From the NCBI RefSeq assembly GCF_000003605.2, contig NW_003149279.1, positions 130,880 through 194,879 of the forward strand: a stretch of DNA of 64,000 nucleotides, written 5' to 3'. Made by a program: the position numbers and the translations under genes. Under the pieces are notes generated by a model, which did not search any database, was not told the origin of the DNA, and saw nothing but the letters and a program-made list of their open reading frames with translations. How positions within the stretch are numbered: position 1 is the first letter of the stretch; each line of letters opens with the position of its first letter. Positions 38,372 through 50,050 of the stretch are shown piece after piece. Source of the stretch: Saccoglossus kowalevskii. Its lineage: Eukaryota; Hemichordata; Enteropneusta; Harrimaniidae.

Positions 38372-38431
38372 TTTATTGCCCGTATAGTAAATGTTTTATC
38401 AGATAAAAAAACTGAAAACATCGACGTCCAA
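38372..38431 (+). other. Candidate 60-nt exon
   Basis: A donor CCAA|GTGAGTCAT closes an open frame of 20 codons that reads FIARIVNVLSDKKTENIDVQ, starting after TGCCTAGTGCAG. It is phase 0 at both ends. The acceptor's pyrimidine tract is weak. No family is known. Confidence 0.18.
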
Positions 38432-39084
38432 GTGAGTCATTACAATTCTGTAATTAAAAGCGAAAAGATGTATTTCGGTATTCCACATTTATTTATTCTG
38501 TCACATCCTTTAGAATTAATCATATCAAATGATTTATACAATTATATTATTTGAAATAGTGTTGTACATTGTCACATGACTTACATCATTCATTGTGACC
38601 TTTGTGAAATAGTTGTTAAGTGTAACAGTCAGTATGACTGCTACTGCTGTATTTTTTTATATGCGAACACCGATGGAGAAAACAACAACATTGAAGTGCG
38701 ATTACGATTAGTAATACAATGTATTGTTACAGTAACATGTAATGTATATAACTGACAAAGAAATACATTTGCCAAAGCAACGATTTGAGTAAATTGCAAA
38801 GACAATGTTGATACATGGAAATACGTGGATTTAATGAAAAATGTTAATAGTGTAGAATACATTATTTGTAGTAATAAGCACACTGATTGACAATTACCAT
38901 GGTTATGAACACGGTACCGTATTTTTTAATTTGTGTTTAAGGCGAAATAGTGACCTTTGTGACGATATTATTCAGTAGCAGATGTATAGATTAACTCACG
39001 TAGATGTAACGTGATATGTGTATTAAATATCGACTGCTATAAGACACAAGGTTTGCTTTAATGTGTGAGGCTAATTGTTTTTTA

Positions 39085-39095
39085 CCCCCCCCCCC
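39085..39095. repeat. Poly-C run (11)
   Basis: One of four C homopolymers of 10-11 bases on this strand. The others start at 45577, 47395 and 60410. Lengths of such runs are often wrong in assemblies. Confidence 0.9.
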
Positions 39096-39397
39096 TTCCC
39101 AACACTAAAATACATACAGATATCATGGATAACTAATTTAAAATTCGTAAGATTTAAACGACGGTTAATGTTTGTTGCCTAATTGCATTATTATATACAG
39201 TAACATGGTCATTATTATCCTCATCGCAAAGAATGCCAGTATCGACACTATCACCAGGATCACTATCAACAACTTTCACCATCCTCATCCTGAGATTTTG
39301 AAAGCTAAGTGTGCAGTGGAAGAGCAATATGTCATAGACTATATTTACAACACCCTATCATACTAAAGTAAATGAAAACCATTAGGGAAAAGGATAG

Positions 39398-39709
39398 AAA
39401 GAAACACAGGAAAAGAGTCATAGTTATTATGACTGGATTTCTCTGGTATTGAATGGTACATTAAAATCACTGACAGTACCCGAGTTGGAAAAGTACATGG
39501 AGCGTAATAAACTATCAAAAAGGTGGGGAAAAGATAAAATAAAAGCAATTACTAGTGATTTAACCAGGAAATCACATTCAGCTATTGAATATTTAAAAAC
39601 TATAAAAAACAGAATGTGCAACATTGAAGAAACTGACTCAGAGGACTCAGATGATGTTGTTGACTGTTAGATAGGTTCCAGCAGCAGCAGTGCCGATGAA
39701 ATAGACTGA
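39398..39709 (+). pseudogene. Decayed transposon-type C-terminus with SAP-like motif
   Basis: The frame is open from 39398, after a stop at 39395, to TAG at 39668-39670. It has no useful ATG near its start, so it looks like the tail of a longer protein. It contains YYDWISLVLNGTL (from 39425) and then LTVPELEKYM...LSKRWGKDKIKAI. That pattern resembles the SAP-like helix-turn-helix at the C-terminus of many transposon-associated proteins in invertebrates. An acidic tail (EETDSEDSDD) follows. Past the TAG, the same frame continues with GSSSSSADEID to a TGA at 39707-39709, so the TAG looks like a decay mutation. The family match comes from memory of the pattern, without a search. Confidence 0.45.
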
Positions 39710-42090
39710 TGACTTAGTTCCTGAAACTGTAGTGACGAGGACAGGGAGAAGAGCTGGAACGTGGAAGCATGCAATGTTTCGTGATTAATGTAAATCTTTT
39801 TAAAATTGTTGTTGGGGGTGGCGTGGGGGGCTACCATAGTTTTTACTTTTTATAAGAGGAGAAAGTCCAATTGTTAATGTACACCTATGGGGGACTTGCG
39901 ATTATATAAAAATAACATGTGAAATTCACCGGCACCACTCGGTCAAATTAACTTGAGATCACCTACCATTATAGCGAGTGTGAACATACCATTGTAAGTT
40001 CACATATCATTACTATGTGGTGAATGATAATAGTCATTTGGGACGTGCGCCCGTTCTGGACGCTGCTCATGGATATATATTTTGCACGCTTCGGTCAGTT
40101 CTTTCGGGACACACAGAAGACGCATTCATTTGTTTGTAAAACCGAGAAGGTTGACTCATTCCAGACATAAAGTATTTTATTTCAGTTTGATCATATTGTT
40201 ATACAAATATTCTGGATGTTTAAAAGAATATACAGTTGTACGATTAATTAGGAAAAATGAAATACAAAATAAACTGTTGTCGCTCTGTCATCTGATAATT
40301 TACACTCAATGAATCAATGCGGAATTGATGTTTAGACTATATAGGGGTAACAAGGCATTTAAAAAAATGTTTTTATTTTTTAAAGATTTGGGATCTAATA
40401 TTTTCAGTATTAAATAATTTTATCCAGCTCAGCTTTTCAAATATAATTCTACAAAATGTAATTGATAGTGGCATCGTCGGCTGCGCACTGCAATACAATA
40501 CAAAACATCAATAAACTATTGATACATGTACCTTGGGGTTAACAAAACACAGGTGATGTCAGTACAACCAGCTATTTTTTTTAAATTATTTATACTTTAA
40601 TAAAATCCTATTTTATTGTAATGGGTGTCATATTGAAAATCATGGTTTTCTCATCGTCATGTAAATCAGTTACGCCTCAATATATGCGACTCCACAATAC
40701 TTCCGAACGTACATTGTGATTATATTTTGTAATGTAATAGTATCGGGACCTCGATGTTAATTATGCAAAATATTTTTTAAAATGCCTTCAGTAAACTACA
40801 AGTTAATGCATAATAAATAATTAAGATGCACACTGGATACTGTAAAACATGTTTTGTGATATCTTTAAGATTTTAATTCACTATCACGGAGACACATGTG
40901 CATGATACACAGTGTACATTCATAAAGATCTCCACTACATTTTAAGCATATTCTTGACAAAGTGACACGAACCTAAACTTCCACCTTAATCAATGATATG
41001 TAATAAACTAATCATAATAAGTTGCAACGTTGATATTGATGAGTCATCTGTGCAAAAATAAAATAAAATTGTTATGCTAAATATATTCTAATGAGCTCGA
41101 GGTAAATACATTTGACGTGTATGCGACTGTGGTTGCATGCGCCGACAAACCCCAACGACAACGATAGAATAAACGCAAAACTAAAGCAATGTTTTGAAAA
41201 CACTGTGAGTATGTGAAAGAAATATGTATATTCGACGTTAGGGTTGTCTTTAGTGACCAAACTTATTCGTTCAGTGTGTACTGCGTGGTGTTGCTTTCGT
41301 CGACGATATCCATAACAAATGTACAGTTACCTAGGCGAGTTCCTGCCATTGCATCACGTGACTGATATGATATATTTCTCACATATCACCATGCTAATTT
41401 CATGCCCACTTTATCTACTTTTGGTAATACAATTTGAAATCATGGAATTTGTTATTGATTTATTCTTTTCAGATGAATATAAATAATGCATATGAACAAA
41501 TTAAATCAAATAATGACAAACAGTACTGATGGTAAGGACTGCTTTTTATAAAGATTTGTAATTCTCCAAATAGATAAATAAATACTACAGAATGTACACA
41601 TACAATCAAACTCAAAATAAAAATACAAATTCTGTGAAGTAAAATTACAAGCATTTAAAACTGAAAATAACTGACCAGTGTAGTAAATTTTCTGGTCTAA
41701 TCATTACGAAAAACACTAAGTCTAACAAAAAAGTCTAAAATCTAAAACAATATTTTGTTACAGATTGAACGTTACTTTTTTTGAAGCCTTTTATTTTTTA
41801 GTACTTTCTTAATTCACTTTTTCCATTTAAAATTGAATTTGTCACAAATTATTTTTAAAATATCAGGTTACAAGTAAGGTATGCAAGGTAATTTCCAAGG
41901 GCAATGGGTTGATTACATCTATGGTCTGGCACCAGAACATGTGTATCAATAATTAATAACTAATTTTTGTATAACTACTGTTTCATTTTCAATATTTTAC
42001 TTTTTTCTTTCTCCTTTGTTGATTTGTATTCTGGTGAGGTACAATTATACTGAATTGAATACAAAAACCTGCAGGGCATGCAGCATAAAG
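39710..42090. other. No gene seen
   Basis: AT-rich sequence with G-rich GGGGGTGGCGTGGGGGG near 39811-39829. There are no supported exons. Minus-strand frames at 41072-41654 are hydrophobic AT-rich by-products. Confidence 0.5.
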
Positions 42091-42190
42091 GAATAGACAC
42101 GGCCGTCGCCATGTGTGGTTATATAGCAATCTCACGTCACGAATAGACACGGCCGTCGCCATGTGTGGTTATATAGCAATCTCACGTCAC
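42091..42190. repeat. Exact 50-bp tandem duplication
   Basis: Two identical 50-bp units run head to tail, each starting GAATAGACACGGCCGTCGCC and ending CTCACGTCAC. No differences are seen between the copies, so the event is recent or the region is under conversion. The unit is CpG-rich relative to its surroundings. Confidence 0.97.
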
Positions 42191-43042
42191 GAGTTGTTAA
42201 CTAATTCCCATGAGATATCCCAGTGTCATGTCGGGTATACATAATATAATTACCATAATCGCATGTCCATTGAATGGCACGTTTCAGGAGAATTGTAACA
42301 ACTGAATGAAAGAATGCTGTGTTTTATTAATATTAATGTCTCAATATTAGTACTAGATGTTCTCGTGTATCAAATAAACAGCGGCGAAATATTCCATATA
42401 ATGGTGTGAGGGCAATACTGCTACACGAGATCTCCGTCATTCTATTTGGGCAAACTAAAACAGCAAAGTCATGTTATTTGACGATTTCTGGCGTGCTATA
42501 CTGTTGTATACATCACACTCGTGTATGTAAGAATATACAATAAATTTGATTGGATAGTTTTAATAGTGTTATATTTGATATTGTGCCACGTATCACAAGA
42601 GATATGTTGAGAATCCACGTCAGAATTCTCATACAAATTCTGATTTTCGGACGAGTGCTTCCGCTACAGCTCAGACATAGACCAGTCCTTTGTAATATAT
42701 AATGTTTCACCAATTGCAGATCACAAAAAATATACATCGTTTGAGTACGAGATTTGTACAGAGAAGATGACTTCTACAACATCACATCATCAAAACAAAA
42801 AGTTACTGCAGGTCCACGGTGTACTTGCAATGTGTTGATGTAACACATGTGTCGATTCAGAATAAATGATCTCTCCATTAATTGTCTCAAGCTGCGCTCT
42901 GGACGGCACAGTACGTGATGTCACGTCTTTCCCCAAAACACCTACATCGCCAAGTGGCGTCGCTGTGATTATCATGGTAAAGAGAAAACGTGACGAATTT
43001 TTGTTTTCGACTCAGCGGGTGTGAACACAACACACGCGTCCT

Positions 43043-43426
43043 TCAGGCTGCTTCTTTGGGTATGCTCTCCGTTCTAGTTGAAATGTTATTCGAGAATTCA
43101 GTAGTAGCCGTTTGTCGATGACTTGCGCTACGGTCGCGTAGAAAGTTATTCGCCGTGTCTCGTTTCTCTGGTCGTGCGCACACTGCAGGGAATATGACGA
43201 ACACACACGAAAGAATTATCATAAGACTTCCAATGCTCAAGATACAAATCCCAGCGCTGCCAGCAGTGACCATGTGCTCTTCATCGGGAAACACCAACAA
43301 AGCAATACCAGTAAAGATAAAAATTGCTCCAACCACTACAGAAGCAAGTCCTTTCCGACTGCAATGACAATGATTTCGACTCCTTGAAACAGTGAACCCG
43401 TTTTCAGAACCCCGTCGTCTTGGCAT
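43043..43426 (-). CDS. Small two-pass membrane protein, unknown family
   Basis: The longest ATG-initiated frame in the window encodes 127 residues. The start has a good context (CAAACATGCC) and an in-frame TGA lies a few codons upstream. The N-terminus is basic and cysteine-containing (residues 1-27, with RNHCHCSRK). Two hydrophobic segments follow: about 28-48 (GLASVVVGAIFIFTGIALLVF) and about 56-84, joined by a short acidic turn (PDEEHM). The C-terminus is hydrophilic and Ser/Thr/Arg-rich and ends at TGA. That layout predicts a hairpin with both ends in the cytoplasm. Composition is clearly less AT-rich than the flanks. An acceptor-like TTTTCTTGATGATAACAG about 50 bp upstream of the ATG suggests a 5' untranslated intron. 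An AATAAA on this strand lies near 42322. No family is recognised, and gene structure upstream is unresolved. Confidence 0.5.
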   Translation of the reverse strand: MPRRRGSENGFTVSRSRNHCHCSRKGLASVVVGAIFIFTGIALLVFPDEEHMVTAGSAGICILSIGSLMIILSCVFVIFPAVCARPEKRDTANNFLRDRSASHRQTATTEFSNNISTRTESIPKEAA

Positions 43427-44599
43427 GTTTGCATGACCGCTAGGACATCACTGTCTTTGAATACAACTGGTTAAACCTGTTATCATCAAGAAAACGAAAG
43501 ATATAAAGATTAATTTATAGTTTGAATAATTATGTGCAAACTTTACAATATGAAACGATATAAACAACTCTGTTGGTTGCCATGAATTGACACTTTTCTC
43601 GTAAATTTCCGTTTTCTTATTATAACCGAACCGTTTCTCGGTTGCGTTTTATATATTTAAAAATCGTTGTTTATTACTTTTTGTGCAATGCGTACGGTAA
43701 CATAGACATATGGCAATGTCGTGCTGAGCATTATAAATTAAAATAACAAAATAAACATAATTGGATTTCGTCAGGGCACGTTTCCCTGCAACAATGCACA
43801 TTGTCAATTAATTCCGTATATTGTTTACTTCCAGTAAAGAACCGCACCAATGAATCCGTTGACATCGGTGAATTCTAGTTGTAGGTCTTAAAAGATTATG
43901 CCAGTTGCCATGAAAATAAACAACAACAATGAATCGGCACTTTTCTCGTATAGTTTACACATATGGAACACAGGAATGTGTGGAACATAAGAACATGTGG
44001 GTTATGAATGATATAATTCACCTAGTAAACGAACTCGTATTGATTACATCAAAGCATTAGTTGTACGTAATGTTACAGATGCGTGGGAGGATAGTCACAG
44101 CAAATCATTAGATAAATGATTCACTTTTAACATCGATGACCACTGAAAGCATTTGTTTGGTTGACCGATCTATCTATTTAGTGCTTCTAATGAGCCTGCT
44201 CCCACTGAATGACCCATATATAATAATAGTGAGAAAAACATCCAACGCCATGTCCATAACATTCACTTAATTTTACTCTTTCTCCACAACACAGAGAATG
44301 AAAGAAAACATTTACTTCACTCCACGGGAACATAGGAAAACATTCCCTTCAAGTAATCTTCACGATAAAATGAATGCAATGTACTTCATTACTGCTTATT
44401 ATAAACGTAGTGTATTCCATTCGTGCGACACGATAATTGTTACGCGAGCAGATATTGCCAATAACAATTCTGTGTAACTGTGCACCAATAACCAATTATA
44501 TAGGGTAATAATAACATATATGGTTTACGTCTAAACATGAGGAAAATTGTTCCGTCGTGAAAACACCTCATAATCATCAGTCGATCATCTTGGATCGCA

Positions 44600-44743
44600 T
44601 CAAATACACAAAATAAAACGCAAATGAATTCTTATACTCCTTGCTTGTGTGTCATCTTTATTGTAATCAAAGGGAAACATGGACATAAAAATAAGAGCAC
44701 TGTCACCAGTCTGCCTATCGAATGTCGGTCCGGGAGCATATCT
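44600..44743 (-). other. Candidate terminal exon, unknown product
   Basis: On the minus strand an excellent acceptor (ACTATTTTTGCTTTTGCCATTG...CTCTCAG) leads into a frame open for 47 codons to a TGA. It reads RYAPGPTFDRQTGDSALIF..., mixed and protein-like, and contains YNKDDTQARS. An alternative end is a donor-like A|GTATAAG at 44637. It lies on the same strand about 1.2 kb upstream of the two-pass membrane protein and could belong to the same transcript, but the phases do not prove this. No domain is recognised. Confidence 0.28.
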
Positions 44744-44863
44744 CTGAGAGAATTGCACAATGGCAAAAGCAAAAATAGTCATTCGTAAAGATTTACAACT
44801 GACGATGTGAGCCTGCAAGCTAAGATTGTTTTTGTCATACAAATTTTGAAAGGAATTGGTCAA

Positions 44864-47394
44864 ATCATATACACATAATGGTTACGTGCATAATTAATTT
44901 TTACTAATTACCTTGTTGAGGCGCGCAGCAACATGGACGAACATTAATTAATAATATTCATGGTTTTGTGTTGTCTGAAGATACGTAAATAACAATTAAG
45001 TTAAAAAAAATAGACATTTAGAATAGTATTAGATTAGTATAATGTTCATCATAATTATTCAAATCACTTGCAAAACATGTTGAAAAGTGAAATATGAATG
45101 TCACGAAAAAAACGATAATTGAATTACATAATTGAAAAATTAGATTCCAGAATTAAGTCCTGCTTAGCAATTTTTATATTGTATAAATCAATTATCATAT
45201 TATCAAAGACACATTTATTCTAAAGATTCGCGAGACCAGTTATACGCGGTCTTACGACATTATGTGCTGCTGTATTTATCAGACTTCAGGAATCCGTGTG
45301 TAGGCGTTCACTCTTGTATACATCTTGTATCGACTCTGGGAAATAAACCGCAATTACGATGTCATTTCCTCAAGTAATACCGTAGGCCATTTAACGTTGT
45401 ACGTTGTAAACAAACCTACTAGTGCTAGATATTAAATGTGATAAGACATGTTGTGAGGATTGCCCACACGCCACTGTGCTGCTAGTGTCGCCGCTTGGGA
45501 TGTTGTATTGCCCTAATGGAAATCTGATTGAATGGATTATATTACCAATTGAGCATATTTGTAGTCGAATAGCGCACCCCCCCCCCTATTCGATCGTTTA
45601 TGTAATTTACTGGGTTAGTGAATATTTGGGGCAAACTATTTGGCGTCTGACGTGTCTATAATTTCTGCAGATTAGAGAAGACGACGCATTGTGAAGAGAG
45701 AGAGTATGTGTGTGTGTGTTTACTGACGCATATATATATATGTCTGTTTCATAATATATCCCGCGCACTAGTATCTGACATTATTTTAGTCGTAGAAATC
45801 GGGGCTATTTGACTAAGACAGTGATTGGTCAACACATATCACGTGATATGATTACATGTCAGCTTTTGCTTACGTGACGGTTTATCATTTCGAGCTTAGT
45901 CTTGTAAATAGCACATGTTCCTTGTTCGCAATTTTTCTCTATTGTGAGCAAAAAAATAACAAATCACAGATGTATATCATTTAGGTCACATTCATAATGT
46001 GAATACATGATATCGGAGGCACAGTTGGTCGGCAAGGGTACACAAACACACAATCGAACATATCTTACGTAACTCAGATTTACAGTTTCTGTAAACAACA
46101 CACAACTTGCCAGAACGTTAATCAACAATTCACAGCTTTGTGATCCATTAACCGGTTTTCTTAAAGTGCATTTACCTATATAAGGACGACAGAAAGCCCC
46201 TGTTGGTTTCATTAATACAAGCCTACCTGAGTGTGACGCAGTCTCAACTTAAACACGAAATTAGATATAAGGAGTCGATTTGAATCATCTATCCGAGAGG
46301 CTTATGACGTAAGTGACTGGGGAGTAGAACCTGAAAAGAGGTATAGAAATGGTTGAAAACTGAGTTCTCTTGAATATTGTGTTATTCTAACAACTTTTCT
46401 TGATTAAGGCCTGTAACATATTAACAAGTACGCTTAGATTAATGAACAAGAACTGAATGTATATTTCTACTCGCATCGCCGTTTATATAAGATGGGTGTA
46501 TTGCATGTAAAAAAATAAATTGTACATTGTATCTCCCACTAGTGACGCAACCGTAAACGAGTAATACTAATGTAGGTTTAGCGTAATCTTCTGTGAATAT
46601 TTACAAAATAAAGTAGTAATAATTTCACTGCAGATTGGAAGTAAACTACAAATGCTATTCATTGGTCAGATTAGAATTATTGAAAAGATTTTACCGATTA
46701 GGACATTACGATTCTGTTATACACTTTCTGAAACATGCATTGTAAGTTGCAATTTTTAATCTGCGATTTGAGTATTTAATACTTTTTATTCGCCGTGCGG
46801 AAATTGCAGCTCCGCACAGTGAATTGTTTTCTAAACAAGGCGAATTTCCGCTTCATCTTCATGTCTTAAAACGGATTACGAAACTTGCTGATTAAGAACC
46901 CATCTAGTAGGCGTGGTGATGACATCATTGTTTTTTACTACTATTTTTTTGGTAAGGAAAACGAGCATGTATCTGGCGACATAAATCACAAAACAGTATT
47001 ATAGTGTTTATGATCGTACAGGATCTGAGCTGCTGCCATGTTTATAGAGCAAATCTATTCCCTCATACAATGCATAGAGTTGAAAAGAAATTAGGAAAAA
47101 CAGATGTGTCGCCTATTAATCTTCATTATCCAATAATTTATTACCTGAAATGTACATTTAACGATATGCATTATAATTATGACCACTGTATGTTGCAACA
47201 AAACATATCCTTTTAAGTGGCGCGAGTGCGTTTATGTTATAGGAAAAGCGAAAATAAATCAGTATTCACATTTAACTTCGCATGGACCATATGTTCGAAG
47301 ACACTAAGACTATCTGACTACTATTAATCAGAATACATTTATTCGATAATGTACCTTTCTTTGTCGTAATAAATATACGGGGACGCGTTATTTA
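44864..47394. other. No convincing gene
   Basis: AT-rich sequence. A short frame MFVHVAARLNK before an AAG|GTAATT donor on the minus strand near 44922 and a plus-strand GAC|GTAAGTGAC site near 46300 were seen but are too slight to call. A C10 run lies at 45577-45586. Confidence 0.45.
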
Positions 47395-47404
47395 CCCCCC
47401 CCCC
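47395..47404. repeat. Poly-C run (10)
   Basis: The C10 run is preceded by TTTA, the same left context as the run at 39085. Confidence 0.9.
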
Positions 47405-47789
47405 TGCTGCTCATGGCAATGCTACTCAGAAGTTACTAATGGTGAATTCAGGAGAGGGTAAATACGTAATACACGATTTACTCCGATGGTTATCTGTTAA
47501 ATCCGTCTAATCAGGCTTATGCATGTGACTGCTTGTTATATAACGATTCTCGACTTTCTTTACATTGAACACAGGAATTGATTATTATATTCATCGACAA
47601 TATGTTCAGAATATTTGACGAACGTACTGTACTGAACAACTCTCATAGAATTCTGAATTATGTACAGTTACTATGTAGTGAAAGTATTTTCAAAATAAAT
47701 GCTTTCTGAAGTATTAATAACACAAGTGAAATGTTAAATATAAAACTTTCAATTGAAAAGTTGTGAAAGATTATAATGACTTTTCTCAC

Positions 47790-47849
47790 CAATGTTTCGC
47801 TCGATTCCCCAGGGTTATGTTGGATGACGTCATTGAATTCATGATGCAT
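47790..47849 (-). other. Candidate short first exon with strong donor
   Basis: On the minus strand an ATG opens MHHEFNDVIQHNPGESSETL directly before a consensus donor (ATTG|GTGAGAAAAG), in phase 0. Start-codon context is poor. A full CRE (TGACGTCA, 47823-47830) lies inside it, and a TATATATA run lies just upstream. It is too short to be sure of. Confidence 0.18.
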
Positions 47850-48029
47850 GAAATATTATACACTAAATATATATACCTACTAGTAATATACCCAAGGTTT
47901 TGAATATAAGGTGAAGTAGAGTACATTACGTAATTAATTGTTTCTTTCCTGGGTTGAATATATATATATGGGTTGTTTTATCTGCGTTTTTTTTCTTTAA
48001 ATTTAATACTCTGAGAAGAGTTCTTTATA

Positions 48030-48480
48030 TGGGAAGTTCCAGCTAACTTTTGTTGGGACAGTGCGTTTGGTCCAGTAGTGAGCGCGTTCATTTTCAATGA
48101 CTAGGCGACGTGTTTGATCGTGTAGTTTTCAGAGCCCCTGTTATGTGTTTGTCTGTTTTGTCTTCGCTATGCTAAATATCCACTGTTTGAGGTCATGTTA
48201 AATCACCGTGGTAGTCGTGACACGTCTCGTTTGAAGTGGGTCCCATGCGACACGTACAACGCGTGTAAAAGACATTGTTTTTTTGAAATTCAAACGCCGT
48301 TTCATCATCGCAAAATTAATGCACCTTGAAATGTGATTTAAGTGTGGCTTTCTGTTTCTCTGTGTAAAGCTCGGCGGTGAGACACAGAACGGTTTTTCTA
48401 CTCGTAAGTTATCGATTACACGGATCGGAGCATTTTTCATTTTGCCGACAAAAGCCTTCCAGCAGAATACGTAAGTAGCG
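48030..48480. other. GC-richer block, possible first exon
   Basis: The block has more CpG sites than its flanks and ends with AATAC|GTAAGTAGC, a donor-like site on the plus strand at 48471. An 80-codon frame runs on the minus strand (48198-48440). No start site or domain is identifiable. Confidence 0.2.
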
Positions 48481-49659
48481 CGTAATCAGTGAAAGACAGC
48501 GGATATTATGAAGACAATCTTTTATATCGATAGCGGAAAAAAAACTGTGAAAAAAAACTGCAAATGTACGATCATATTAATTTACTGAACCTTGGAGCTG
48601 TGCAACAAAACGAGTCACAGATGGCGTCCACGAATTGTTTTCAGTGTTCTTTGCCATCTATAAAATCGCGTACCAGTTGTTACGTGGTTTATTTTAGCGT
48701 ATATAAAGACTTTTTTCAACTTTTAAATACGCACACCATGCACAGATTGTATAAATCATTGTATATAATGCAGATAAAAGAAGTTTCGTATTATACTGTG
48801 GTAAAGATTGTATTATGATTTCTATCGAAGTTCAATTGATCATTGATACTGCATATGTGTAGTTAAATATTAACTATTGTATTATTTGTACATCCTTAGT
48901 AAATAACGCATTGTAAATAAAATACGAAACACTGCAATACCCATATATTATTCGAAAATCAATAGTCGTGTGGGAGATTTCAACAAAGTATAATGAACAA
49001 CAAACAATAACAATATGCATGTGACGTTCGTTTAAGCACATACGTATGTGTACAGGAGATGAAATGATCAGAATTGGAGTATTCACATTATTTGGTGGAT
49101 AAAATTATGATATGTGGAGCATGGAGTGATACCAGGTGTTTGCAAACGAGTCTGCATGTTTGCCCTAGTGTATTTGATGTTATGGTGGTGTTATAGTATT
49201 GCCAGTCAATCATAGACTGGAACTGTTGGCAGTATAACAAATAATGTATTTCGTAAATATTAATTACTCGCTTGTGTGATAATGTGTTGTCATGGGAACA
49301 TGAATCAAATATTTGTTTATATTATTAAAACGTTTATTAGATGATACATTTCTTGTAATCCGCGAATGCGTTATGCATATATGCAAGAAAAATGGTCAAA
49401 ATTAATGTTTCTGTCGTTTTACTCAAGATAATAACAATCTGCAGTGGAATTATATACTACATTTCTTTTAGACTAAATTTCTGGTGGTGAAAATTAATTA
49501 TCTTTATATGTTGCGTGATTCTATATTTTCAGACCTTTCAAACGAAACTTTCACAGAAAAAAAATAATACATATTTCTGATGTTCTGGATTTTGATATAA
49601 TCAATCTTTGAAGAAATATATAATGTGGTTTCGCTATGAACAAATATTTCATGGTTGTA

Positions 49660-50045
49660 TCACGTGCACGTAATAGGTGATTTTCCGTACAATTGCGAGA
49701 TCTCGCGAGATGCATGAAAGACGCGCGTCGAACGTCTGCTGTAAAAATCGAACGATTTGATTTTCAACTCGAATTTCTTTATTTCGTAGCTCACATCGAC
49801 CGGCCGATCTTCGACAGAGGAATATTGCTTCCGAATACCTTCACTTAATCGAAATTGTCTATCATCAAATGTGTACAGCACATTATTAAGCATGGAAATG
49901 TTCCCCAAAATACTTTCGCGTTTGTCGAATCCCACGCGATGTTTGACGCCACTACGACGCTATGACCTTTGTTTGTCCTGTTTTTACGTTCGATTTCACG
50001 CATAACGCGTGATTCACGCAGTGGTCTATTTACTATATGCGGCAA
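49660..50045 (-). other. CpG-rich island with overlapping open frames
   Basis: CpG density is high for this window. On the minus strand two overlapping frames are open (49845-50045 and 49660-49935). The second has an in-frame ATG followed by 76 further codons of polar, protein-like sequence, including EDRPVDVSYEIKKFELKIK, and ends in TGA. No domain is recognised. It may be an exon, a small gene, or simply CpG-rich promoter DNA that happens to lack stops. Confidence 0.27.
49701..49710. promoter_or_regulatory. TCTCGCGAGA palindromic promoter motif
   Basis: An exact TCTCGCGAGA, the CGCG element bound by BANP at CpG-rich promoters in mammals, sits at the edge of the local CpG island. The motif overlaps the minus-strand open frame, so one of the two readings may be coincidence. 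Confidence 0.4.
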
Positions 50046-50050
50046 TAATT

